Below are positions 1-6,511 of a stretch of DNA of 12,912 nucleotides, piece after piece. The stretch is taken from NCBI GenBank assembly GCA_047629195.1, contig JBLHWY010000171.1, positions 1 to 12,912 on the forward strand. Reading direction: 5' to 3'. The translations under genes were made by a program, and so were the position numbers. The DNA comes from UBA4582 sp047629195. Lineage in GTDB: Bacteria; Pseudomonadota; Gammaproteobacteria; Pseudomonadales; Azotimanducaceae. The stretch's first letter is position 1. Every line of letters starts with the position of its first letter. The notes under the pieces were generated by a model. The model was not told the DNA's origin and did not search any database. It was given only the letters and a program-made list of their open reading frames with translations.

Positions 1-2
1 GG

Positions 3-71
3 CGTCGCACCAAAGACATGATAACAACTCAGCGACCAAGAGACATGCTGCCCGACTCACAGATGTGTTAA
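3..71 (+). CDS. Possible C-terminal tail of an upstream gene (partial)
   Basis: One frame is open from the window edge and ends at TAA (69-71), encoding about 22 residues (ending DMLPDSQMC). It would end 9 nt before the next gene starts, which fits an operon-like junction. Another frame is also open across this stretch, and the piece is too short to identify, so the call rests only on position. No RNA gene or clear promoter was seen in these first 80 bases. Confidence 0.25.
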   Translation, partial: RRTKDMITTQRPRDMLPDSQMC

Positions 72-80
72 TCTTCGGCA

Positions 81-593
81 ATGGAAACCAAGACTATGGG
101 CACCGGGATGATGTTAATTGCATGCATCCTAGGAATGGGGTTATTGACAATGTTTTTCTCTGAAGCAGAAGAACATCAAAGAAATCCGAATCAATCACCG
201 TCGACTCAAATTAATGCGCAGTCACTAGAAGTGGTCCTGGAAAGAAACCGCCAGGGTCACTACCTCGTTAATGGCACTATCAATCATCGAAATGCTGAAT
301 TTCTGCTAGATACTGGCGCGACACATGTGGTCATTCCCGCACAGCTTGCAGCAGAATACGGCCTTCGCAGAGGAGCCAAGGGCACCGCATCGACGGCTAA
401 TGGGAATATCACCGTCTATTCGACCATGATTGATCAATTAACAATTGGTGACATCACGCTATACGGGGTTCGCGCCAGTATAAATCCGGGGATGCCTCCT
501 CCTGCAATCTTGCTAGGCATGAGCGCACTAAAACAGATCGAATTTGTCCAGCGTGGCGGGACGCTCACTCTTCGCCAAGCAGCTGCGGAATAA
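81..593 (+). CDS. TIGR02281-type membrane-anchored retropepsin-like aspartic protease
   Basis: This 170-residue protein has one N-terminal hydrophobic segment (about residues 9-27). A polar, Pro/Asn/Gln-rich linker follows, then a single retropepsin fold. The catalytic signature is FLLDTGATHVVIP at about residues 74-86, with D77-T-G-A. The second half ends in ILLGMSALKQIEF (about 143-155), the usual closing strand of clan AA single-domain proteases. Seen: the anchor and the active-site motif. Known of the family: such proteins are about 120-200 residues long, work as dimers because each chain gives one Asp, and are predicted to face the periplasm; substrates are mostly unknown. The ATG at 81 is preferred because MGTGMMLIA just before the membrane segment resembles family N-termini, although the ribosome binding site is weak. 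The gene lies upstream of nadC on the same strand, with a 156-nt gap to the preferred nadC start. Confidence 0.85.
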   Translation: METKTMGTGMMLIACILGMGLLTMFFSEAEEHQRNPNQSPSTQINAQSLEVVLERNRQGHYLVNGTINHRNAEFLLDTGATHVVIPAQLAAEYGLRRGAKGTASTANGNITVYSTMIDQLTIGDITLYGVRASINPGMPPPAILLGMSALKQIEFVQRGGTLTLRQAAAE

Positions 594-749
594 CGAATAC
601 TAAAAATTGGTTTCAGAAAAATGTTTGGAATCAAAGATACGCCCCTTCAGTTGCCTTTGTTATTATCAAATAAAACTGGTCAAGCAGGCATTGACGGCTC
701 AAAATACCTGACCTCCAACTTTCAGATTCCAACTACACAAATAAATGTC

Positions 750-1622
750 ATGATTGAAACAGATACAGACTACTTTTTAGGACTAGAACAAACTGTCACT
801 ACAGCAATTCAGGAAGACCTGGGCTCAGGTGATGTGACTGTCGAACTAATCGACGAGAAAATGCAGGCAAAGGCAGAGGTCATCTCACGCGATAGTGCAG
901 TTATTTGTGGTATTCCATGGGTAAATGAAGTTTTCTATCAAATCGATTCTTCGCTCACAATTCTTTGGCAGGTGAAAGATGGCGACCAGGTTGAGCCTAA
1001 TCAATTGCTGCTCACCATCGAAGGCAATGCACGAAGTATTCTTACCGGTGAACGAACTGCGCTCAACTTCTTGCAAAGCCTGTCAGCAACTGCAACTCAA
1101 ACCAATTATTTCAATCAACTTATCTCACATACAGAAGCCCAGCTGTTAGACACCAGAAAGACAATACCTGGCTTACGACGCGCGCAAAAATATGCGGTTT
1201 CATGTGGCGGCGGAACCAATCACAGAATGGGACTTTTTGACGCATTCCTTATCAAGGAAAACCACATCATGGCTTGCGGTTCAATTGCCAACGCAATCAG
1301 CCGTGCAAAAGAATCATATCCGGACCGACGAATTGAGGTTGAAGTAGAGAATATGTCGGAGCTTAAGGAAGCCGTTGACGCAGAACCTAATTGGATCATG
1401 CTTGATAACTTCTCAACGGAAAAAATGACAGAAGCGGTTAAAAACCTCAATAAAGATATTTGCCTTGAAGCTTCTGGTGGCATTGAGTCAGACAGTGATC
1501 TGATTGCGATCGCAGAGACAGGTGTTCAATACATATCGGTAGGCGCGCTAACAAAACACATTCATGCGGTTGACCTTTCCCTACGTCTTGTCGAAAATAC
1601 TAGCTCAGAACTGTTAGAATAA
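750..1622 (+). CDS. nadC: Nicotinate-nucleotide pyrophosphorylase (carboxylating), quinolinate phosphoribosyltransferase
   Basis: NadC converts quinolinate and PRPP to nicotinate mononucleotide, CO2 and PPi in de novo NAD synthesis in the cytoplasm. The 290-residue product has the family's usual length and motif order: AIQEDLGSGDVT near the N-terminus, LTGERTALNFLQSLSATAT, the active-site stretch LDTRKTIPGLRRAQKYAV followed by CGGGTNHRMGLFDAFLIKENH, then EVEVENMSEL, WIMLDNFS, LEASGGI and the C-terminal GVQYISVGALTKH. The substrate-binding Arg, Lys and His residues in these motifs are present. The frame is open back to an ATG at 621, but the extra 43 residues resemble nothing in the family, and relatives begin about 20 residues before EDLGSGD. 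ATG 750 is therefore preferred, although no good ribosome binding site is visible. A tfpZ-like gene follows 35-40 nt downstream. Confidence 0.95.
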   Translation: MIETDTDYFLGLEQTVTTAIQEDLGSGDVTVELIDEKMQAKAEVISRDSAVICGIPWVNEVFYQIDSSLTILWQVKDGDQVEPNQLLLTIEGNARSILTGERTALNFLQSLSATATQTNYFNQLISHTEAQLLDTRKTIPGLRRAQKYAVSCGGGTNHRMGLFDAFLIKENHIMACGSIANAISRAKESYPDRRIEVEVENMSELKEAVDAEPNWIMLDNFSTEKMTEAVKNLNKDICLEASGGIESDSDLIAIAETGVQYISVGALTKHIHAVDLSLRLVENTSSELLE

Positions 1623-1648
1623 AACTGAAGAACTGATGCGCCCTGATT

Positions 1649-1654
1649 GAGGAG
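1649..1654 (+). promoter_or_regulatory. Ribosome binding site that decides the tfpZ start
   Basis: GAGGAG lies in the short gap after nadC. Its GGAG core is 6 nt before ATT 1661 and 3 nt before ATA 1658. There is no ATG, GTG or TTG in frame between the upstream in-frame stop (1634-1636) and 1817. The site therefore supports initiation at the unusual ATT 1661, or at ATA 1658. Confidence 0.5.
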
Positions 1655-1660
1655 AGCATA

Positions 1661-2398
1661 ATTTCACGAGTCACCGCCGCAGCCTATCATTTCTTAATCA
1701 GCGCAGTCGTTTTCGTTGGTCTCGCCTATCTTATCATCTTTGTTTGGTACCCCGATTTCTTCTTCGCCTTAGACGGTGGCTGGGAAGGTTTACGCATTAT
1801 CATTGGCGTCGACCTGGTGCTCGGCCCGCTATTAACGCTAGTCGTTTTTAAATCAGGCAAATCAGGCTTGAAAATGGACCTCGCGCTCATCGGTCTTTTC
1901 CAATCTATATGCCTCTCCGCGGGCGCATATGTTGTCTACTCAGAACGTCCGACATTCTTTATCTACTACGAAAGGCATTTTTACAGTTCAAATCAGGACA
2001 CATTTGCAAGCTATGGTCGACCTCCAGCAGACCCTGCCAACTACTCTAAAAAAACACCGGCAATGGTTTACATAGACTTACCTGACGATACGATAGAAGA
2101 AGCTGATCTACGCGCAATCCTATTTAAAGCTGGGATTCCACTTTGGATCTATGAGCCCGGCTTCCGCGCACTTAAAACGCAAATGAGCGTCGTCGTCAAC
2201 GAAGGCGTATCAGAGGTTGAAATGCGAAAACGGGATGAGGCGGGCAATTTGGATCGATGGCTCATAAAAAATCAGGGAAGTTTCAACGAGTTTGCATTCA
2301 TTCCAATCCATTCTAGATACCGCGATGCTTACTTGGGTATTAGAATCGCCAGCAAACAGATCATTGATATTGTTGAGATTCCACCTCCACTGGGGTGA
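1661..2398 (+). CDS. TfpZ/TfpX-like type IV pilin accessory protein with a non-canonical start
   Basis: Read from ATT 1661 this is a 245-residue inner-membrane protein. A first hydrophobic segment (AAYHFLISAVVFVGLAYLII, about residues 5-24) leads into VWYPDFFFALDGG, then IIIGVDLVLGPLLTLVVFK and a further hydrophobic stretch (LALIGLFQSICLSAGAYVVY). A periplasmic-type domain follows, beginning ERPTFFIYYERHF. The WYP...GG and GVDLVLGPLLTL motifs are typical of the TfpX/TfpZ family, which assists type IV pilin assembly or modification. The first recognised start in this frame is GTG 1817, which would cut off the first membrane segment and split GVDLVLGP, so it is unlikely. The true start is probably ATT 1661 or ATA 1658 behind GAGGAG. 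Alternatively an ATG has been lost and the gene is poorly expressed. The 3' end overlaps the convergent pglL-like gene. No pilin gene is in the window. Confidence 0.7.
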   Translation: MSRVTAAAYHFLISAVVFVGLAYLIIFVWYPDFFFALDGGWEGLRIIIGVDLVLGPLLTLVVFKSGKSGLKMDLALIGLFQSICLSAGAYVVYSERPTFFIYYERHFYSSNQDTFASYGRPPADPANYSKKTPAMVYIDLPDDTIEEADLRAILFKAGIPLWIYEPGFRALKTQMSVVVNEGVSEVEMRKRDEAGNLDRWLIKNQGSFNEFAFIPIHSRYRDAYLGIRIASKQIIDIVEIPPPLG

Positions 2399-4283
2399 GC
2401 TGAAGAAAATCGATAGAGACGATGATGTTTTCAAGTGCTTCAGTGTCATGCCTCGCGATTGCTCTCTTGAGTAACATCCGATAAATCAGATTGCGGTTGT
2501 CTTCAAAATTGCCTCGTCGAATGTGCACCCATTTAAACGCGTCACTTTTGAGAATCTCGTAGGCCTCGCCCATCATCGACTGACGTTCTAAAAAATAAAC
2601 CAGATTGATATAATTCTCTACATGAGAAGGAGCCAAACGGACACCTTCCCGCAGCAGAACCTCAGGCGTTGTATTGATTTCAGGCAGCAGTTGTAACTCG
2701 GGATTATGTTCCAAAAACTCAGCAAAATACTGCCTGATGCCTGTGTGATAAGGGTTGATAGCTAACGCCGCCTTATACTCAAGCGCTGCGATCAATGCCA
2801 ATGAACTTCTGGCACGCTCATCAGATTGCTTGTCAAAAACACTTCGGTAAAGTGTTGCTAACGCGAGCCGATTAGTGGAGTTTCCTGGTCGCACAGCTGC
2901 AAGCTGAGAAATAGCCTCAAAGTATATTCCAGGCGCTTGACGAATATTCAATACCGTCGAAATAGGCTTTCGCTCGTAAACTAACTCAAAACTTAACGCA
3001 TCCAATGTCGCAACGACCATTAAAGTAGTGCCACCCAGCACACTAGCTACTTGAATAAGCCTTTTTTGACTTCGACTCAAAGCGATTTTCTGCACCGACT
3101 CTTCAAGCACAATAAACCGCGCAAAAAGTAAGCCAAGCAGCATCTGAACCTGTATCTGGTAGAGCGCAAAGTTCATTAAACTGTGAGCAAGCACCGTCCC
3201 CATTGCCACGATCAAAACAAGCGATTCGACCTTTGCCGAATTCCCACGAATGACTGCAAGACTATGCTTAATCAGTCTAAATACTAGCCAGCTAACAAAA
3301 AGTAGAAGAAAGCCAAGCAGCGCAGGCCCACCTTCAGCTAAAAACTGTAAGTAGTCATTGTGTGCAAAATAACCCAGCGTTCGAACATCGCCCAGTTCAC
3401 GATATGCCGGATACTGGACAACAAAAGTACCCAAACCGCTGCCAAAAACCGGGTAGGTTTCAGCAATGCCCAGCGCACCTCTCCACATCGCGAAGCGCTG
3501 AGTCCATCCATGCTGTGAGGCATCCACTGTATACCCTTCAGTGTGGTGGGTGGCTTCCGACTGCGAGACACTTCCATGCACTATTGCAAAACAAATCAAT
3601 GCAGTGCTTGCGAGTAACAGGATTGGCTTGCGTATTGCTTTAACCCCAGCACACACAATCCCCAAATAGACGCCAGCCAAAACGAAAATAGCAAGACCAA
3701 CTCTTGAATACGCGCTGAACATTGCTAGGCAAAATATTGCGAGCACCGGCAGAGCAAACATGCGATATCGTACTTCGGTGAGATATATGCTAACAAGACC
3801 AAAGAAAAACAGGTTAAGCATGGCAGCCCAGGCATTGGGATCTACAATTGGACCGTCAGCACGCTGATGGTGCGCAAAAAAATCAAGCAGCCCCCATGCG
3901 GCAGAAAAAACGCCCACCAAACAGAATAGAGCAAAAAATTTAAGCCAATCATTTTTTCCTAGTTGCGTGGCACCTATCGTAATCAATACAAACGAACACC
4001 ATAACCAGTAAAGCGTAAAGCTGATTTCTGACAAACTGCTCGTTGAAATGAGAAAGGTCTGTAACAACAGATAGAGCAGCACAAACCAGAGCGGCCGATA
4101 CCAAACACCACCCGAATTTAGTGCAGGTAGAAGCATCAAGCCACTACCTACTAAACCCAACACCATACACCCGAACAGATGTACAGAGGAACCGACATAA
4201 GTAATCCCGAGACCGTAGGCTAATGCTAAACCACCAGCTCCAACTATCTGGACGTTTGGCATGGAAACATTCTCTGCTTGCAT
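2361..4283 (-). CDS. PglL-type O-oligosaccharyltransferase / Wzy_C O-antigen ligase family protein
   Basis: This 640-residue polytopic membrane protein has about twelve hydrophobic segments between residues 10 and 430, followed by a soluble, helix-rich C-terminal region (about 440-640) that resembles TPR-like periplasmic domains. The Wzy_C signature is clear: RFAMWRGALGIAETYPVFGSGLGTF (about 263-288, quoted here only to mark the conserved Arg residues), then FAHNDYLQFLAEGGPALLGF (about 308-327) with the conserved His-Asn-Asp. Known of the family: these enzymes move lipid-linked glycans in the periplasm onto pilin serines or threonines (PglL/PilO/TfpO) or onto lipid A core (WaaL). The neighbouring tfpZ favours a pilin O-glycosylation role, but this is inference and WaaL-like activity cannot be excluded. 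The start is ATG 4283; a TTG one codon upstream (4286) or ATG 4262 are alternatives. The 3' end overlaps tfpZ by 38 nt. Confidence 0.85.
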   Translation of the reverse strand: MQAENVSMPNVQIVGAGGLALAYGLGITYVGSSVHLFGCMVLGLVGSGLMLLPALNSGGVWYRPLWFVLLYLLLQTFLISTSSLSEISFTLYWLWCSFVLITIGATQLGKNDWLKFFALFCLVGVFSAAWGLLDFFAHHQRADGPIVDPNAWAAMLNLFFFGLVSIYLTEVRYRMFALPVLAIFCLAMFSAYSRVGLAIFVLAGVYLGIVCAGVKAIRKPILLLASTALICFAIVHGSVSQSEATHHTEGYTVDASQHGWTQRFAMWRGALGIAETYPVFGSGLGTFVVQYPAYRELGDVRTLGYFAHNDYLQFLAEGGPALLGFLLLFVSWLVFRLIKHSLAVIRGNSAKVESLVLIVAMGTVLAHSLMNFALYQIQVQMLLGLLFARFIVLEESVQKIALSRSQKRLIQVASVLGGTTLMVVATLDALSFELVYERKPISTVLNIRQAPGIYFEAISQLAAVRPGNSTNRLALATLYRSVFDKQSDERARSSLALIAALEYKAALAINPYHTGIRQYFAEFLEHNPELQLLPEINTTPEVLLREGVRLAPSHVENYINLVYFLERQSMMGEAYEILKSDAFKWVHIRRGNFEDNRNLIYRMLLKRAIARHDTEALENIIVSIDFLQLTPVEVESQQYQ

Positions 4284-4321
4284 CAAAGGGAAGCCTTAAT
4301 TAAATACATACTGCAAGCTAA

Positions 4322-4351
4322 ATTAGACACAATTCCTTAACCTTTGAGCAA
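4322..4351 (-). promoter_or_regulatory. Candidate promoter for the pglL-like gene
   Basis: On the minus strand, TTGCTC (4346-4351) is followed after 18 nt by TCTAAT (4322-4327), a five-of-six match to the sigma-70 -10 element. The -35 match is weak. The site is about 40 nt before the chosen start, a plausible distance. The support is pattern only. Confidence 0.25.
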
Positions 4352-4496
4352 TGGTCATTTAGCTTTTCCCAGTACAAAATGTGATACAAATTAGCATCTT
4401 TGATACTAGGTCAGAACGGTGCACACACAACATCATGTACGCCTCTGACCACCATGACTCAATGCCAGTTAAGAAATAAAAACAACTGGAATTATC

Positions 4497-4799
4497 ATGA
4501 GCATAACAGAACGAACACCCGAAGCAGTTTTTGATTTTTCGCTTGGACCGATAAAAAGTGTCGAAGACACGACAGAGAACAATTGGCGCAACGGAATGTT
4601 GCAATGACGGATCAGCGTGTTCGCGATGGGGGCAAAAATGCATTCTTGCAAAACCATCGTGCTTGATCAATTTCGCCGATGCGTTTATCGCGGCACTCCA
4701 GTCGCCTATGCAAACGACCCAATGACCAGTCCCATGCTACTAAAAATCATAGATAACGGATGGGATATCAATCAATACAATGAAGTTGAAGAAATGTGA
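4497..4799 (+). pseudogene. Broken small reading frame of unknown function with an in-frame TGA
   Basis: One frame runs from ATG 4497 (MSITERTPEAVFDFSLGP) for 36 codons to TGA 4605-4607. It then stays open, still in the same frame, for another 64 codons to TGA 4797-4799. The second half contains protein-like sequence such as TPVAYANDPMTSPMLLKII and NGWDINQYNEVEEM. A second frame starts at ATG 4604, overlapping the first stop as ATGA, and encodes MTDQRVRDGGKNAFLQNHRA, so a frameshift is an alternative to a simple nonsense mutation. After 4799 the same frame continues with further stops. No family was recognised and there is no good ribosome binding site. It may be a decayed gene, two small coupled genes, or chance. 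The call rests on the sensible composition of the fragments. Confidence 0.3.
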
Positions 4800-4961
4800 G
4801 TGTACGTTGCTCTTTCTCATCCAGAACGCTGCGAAATGTAACCACTTTTGGTCGAGAAATGGATAGCGTGAAGCATCGGCCTTATCACTCCATCGTCAAT
4901 GGATTTTAAGAAAACGAATCAGTATGTTTCTACCTCACAGATGCCATGAGACCACTTAGAG

Positions 4962-5022
4962 TAAGTATTTAAGTATTGGATATTTAAGTATTAACTAAGT
5001 ATTGGACATCAAACTAAGTATT
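4962..5022 (+). repeat. Five copies of TAAGTATT
   Basis: The octamer TAAGTATT occurs at 4962, 4970, 4985, 4996 and 5015, at spacings of 8, 15, 11 and 19 nt. The last two copies belong to a 16-nt perfect direct repeat, CTAAGTATTGGACATC (4995-5010 and 5014-5029), separated by AAA. The second copy carries the variant continuation TAAGTATTGGATAT. Confidence 0.8.
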
Positions 5023-5107
5023 GGACATCCAACAACTGCAGAGATGCTGGATGTCCAGCACTTACAAGATGGTGGATGTCCAGCACTTACAAGATGGTGG
5101 ATGTCCA
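5022..5107. repeat. Phased TGGA-N2-TCCA dyads and a 25-nt tandem repeat
   Basis: Four perfect ten-base dyads lie at 5022-5031 (TGGACATCCA), 5048-5057, 5073-5082 and 5098-5107 (all TGGATGTCCA), at starts 26, 25 and 25 nt apart. A degenerate fifth lies at 5003-5012. The dyads at 5048 and 5073 head two identical 25-nt units that continue GCACTTACAAGATGG. The symmetry extends in the first copies: TTGGACATCCAA (5021-5032) and GCTGGATGTCCAGC (5046-5059). Spacing of about 2.4 helical turns, with dyad symmetry, would suit either a dimeric DNA-binding protein or small RNA hairpins. No protein is known from the sequence alone. Confidence 0.8.
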
Positions 5108-5133
5108 GAACTTCTTCCTCCAGAACTTCTTCC
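5105..5133 (+). repeat. Two tandem copies of a 15-nt unit
   Basis: CCAGAACTTCTTCC occurs at 5105-5118 and 5120-5133, a period of 15 nt with one T between the copies. The first copy overlaps the end of the last dyad repeat. The second ends 24 nt from the hydrolase stop codon. Confidence 0.75.
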
Positions 5134-5157
5134 CATTCGTAGCGGTTGTCTTGGTCT

Positions 5158-5829
5158 TTATCCGAGGTTCTCAACAAAAAACGTCAACGTGCGCTCTTTA
5201 GCAAGCATTGAAGCAGCCTCGTCATAACTGCTTCTGTGATCGCAGTTGAAACCATGATCGGCATCATAGACGTGCACTGTCACCTCTGGATGCGCTGCTT
5301 TAATCGCATCCACATCTGTTAATGGGATATGTGCATCTTTGTCGCCGAAATGAAGCATCGTTGGCACTTTCGGGTTCTGCTCGACAACACCGGCAATACC
5401 ACCGCCGTAGTACCCGGAAACGCAGCTTAAACCCTTGAGTTGCGCTGAGCTCAGCCAGCAGACCAAGCCACCGAAACAGTAACCTACCATCGCAACTGGT
5501 CCCGACGAATGAAGGTGGTCTATTGCTGCCTGCACATCCAACATAGCCTCAGGAATTTTTAGTTTCCCTCTAGCAAGCCCAATGCCGCGTTCCATGTCTG
5601 CACCTTCATAACCGAGTTCAACGCCCGGTTCGATTCGGTCAAAAATCGCGGGTGCCAGCGCCATGTAACCATCGCTTGCATAGCCATCACAGACCTCGCG
5701 TATATGTTTGTTTACGCCAAATATTTCCTGGACGACAACCACCCCTCCCTTCGACTCGCCGACTGGGATTGCGAGATACGCGCTAATCTTTACATCGTCT
5801 GCTGCGGTTAATTGAATCGTCTCACCCAT
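5158..5829 (-). CDS. Dienelactone hydrolase family protein
   Basis: This 223-residue alpha/beta hydrolase matches the usual length of carboxymethylenebutenolidase-type enzymes. The catalytic nucleophile is Cys118 in GYCFGG, followed by Asp165 in FGDKDAHIP and His192 in DADHGF. The conserved glutamate lies in VVVQEIFG (E35), which in this family interacts with the nucleophile in the resting enzyme. The protein is cytoplasmic, with no signal peptide. Known of the family: members hydrolyse dienelactone in chlorocatechol breakdown, but most genomic copies act on other esters or lactones. No aromatic degradation genes are nearby, so the substrate is open. The frame extends to an upstream ATG at 5907, but ATG 5829 is chosen because a strong AAGGAG sits just before it and MGETIQL matches family starts. 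The 3' end abuts a repeat cluster. Confidence 0.9.
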   Translation of the reverse strand: MGETIQLTAADDVKISAYLAIPVGESKGGVVVVQEIFGVNKHIREVCDGYASDGYMALAPAIFDRIEPGVELGYEGADMERGIGLARGKLKIPEAMLDVQAAIDHLHSSGPVAMVGYCFGGLVCWLSSAQLKGLSCVSGYYGGGIAGVVEQNPKVPTMLHFGDKDAHIPLTDVDAIKAAHPEVTVHVYDADHGFNCDHRSSYDEAASMLAKERTLTFFVENLG

Positions 5830-5834
5830 TGTTA

Positions 5835-5840
5835 TTCTCC
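5835..5840 (-). promoter_or_regulatory. Strong ribosome binding site that fixes the hydrolase start
   Basis: On the minus strand AAGGAG is followed by a short A/T-rich spacer and then ATG 5829. It is the clearest Shine-Dalgarno sequence in the window, and it excludes the longer reading from 5907. Confidence 0.7.
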
Positions 5841-6096
5841 TTAATAGCAAATTTTTATAATTTATCACGGCTGGATAATCAAAGGGCAACAAATCTTCCA
5901 GCTCCATATGCGCTAAACGGCGCCGATTATCCTAAATAATAATTAAGCACATCCTCGAGTATATTTTCCTGAGTTGCTCTTTTCGTATATTCTAATTGGG
6001 TTTCGGTTAAGTTGAATCATTAATACAACTACCAAACCGGCTTTGTCCATCAACTCAAGTCAATAATCACGGCAATATTAATGGGACTTACTATAG

Positions 6097-6480
6097 ATGA
6101 ATCTTGAAAAGGTTGTTTTCGCTTTCACAATCATTCTTGCGCTCACATTAAACTTTGGCTTTTTTCTGGGAGATATTGATAACCCTGCGCATCACAACCC
6201 TTATGAACTCTATGCAGCGATATTCGTGAATGCTGTAGCAACTATACTCAAGCTTGGTGACCGATCGCACATGGGCGCAGTGCTCTTGGCAAGCAGCCTA
6301 GTTGCAGATATCCAACTTTTTTTAGCCGCAAGCGTATGGGGTTATGCCAATTACGTGACAGAACTTGGTCTCGAACCTAGCACTATGGCCAGCATAGTCT
6401 CTTTAGCAGGAGGGGCAGTGATCGCCAACATGATATCCGTCGCATTACTCGCGATTGAGACAGTAATGCTGCGCCGTTGA
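6097..6480 (+). CDS. DUF6394-like small integral membrane protein
   Basis: This 127-residue protein consists almost wholly of hydrophobic segments: about residues 7-25 (VFAFTIILALTLNFGFFLG), 37-52, 62-82 and 96-124. A conserved-looking polar stretch, GDIDNPAHHNPYELYAAIF, links the first two, and LKLGDRSHMGAVLLASSLVA follows. From memory, the GDIDNP.HHN.YEL pattern and the position directly before an RCK potassium channel match the DUF6394 family; this was not searched. The next gene begins 31 nt downstream on the same strand, so the two are probably co-transcribed and the protein may be a partner or regulator of the channel. That role is inference, as no activity is known to me. No strong ribosome binding site is visible; ATG 6097 fits the family N-terminus. 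Confidence 0.75.
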   Translation: MNLEKVVFAFTIILALTLNFGFFLGDIDNPAHHNPYELYAAIFVNAVATILKLGDRSHMGAVLLASSLVADIQLFLAASVWGYANYVTELGLEPSTMASIVSLAGGAVIANMISVALLAIETVMLRR

Positions 6481-6511
6481 TTCACACAAACCGAACCTTC
6501 GAGAAGCTTCT

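Larger units (their letters stand above)
4962..5133. repeat. Composite cluster of short direct and inverted repeats
   Basis: About 170 nt just beyond the hydrolase stop codon consist almost entirely of three overlapping repeat families. They run from left to right: TAAGTATT words, TGGA-N2-TCCA dyads on a 25-26 nt period, and a 15-nt duplicated unit. The families share words at their borders: TAAGTATT runs into TGGACATC, and the dyad runs into CCAGAACTT. This suggests the cluster grew by stepwise slippage or by domain-like expansion of binding sites. It does not match a CRISPR array, because the units are short and contiguous with no unique spacers. Confidence 0.75.
4287..5157. other. Long, mostly non-coding interval between the pglL-like and dienelactone hydrolase genes
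   Basis: This 871-nt interval separates the 5' end of the pglL-like gene from the 3' end of the hydrolase gene. Three things stand out: a candidate promoter close to pglL, a broken small reading frame at 4497-4799, and a repeat cluster at 4962-5133. In 4360-4496 and 4810-4960 nothing was recognised. There is no tRNA-like cloverleaf, no terminal inverted repeat and no transposase remnant that can be named. Confidence 0.6.

Noticed and set aside
4359..4670. Minus-strand reading frames in the pglL upstream region
   Set aside because: Their composition is rich in Cys, His and Phe with no domain, start site or neighbour support. The plus-strand fragments look more protein-like.
4962..5133. CRISPR array
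   Set aside because: The units are 8, 15 and 25 nt, contiguous, with no unique spacers of even length and no cas genes nearby.
5021..5227. Short reading frames made of the repeat cluster
   Set aside because: Their peptides are translations of the tandem repeats (repeated MDVQHLQ-like units) and overlap the hydrolase C-terminus in antisense.
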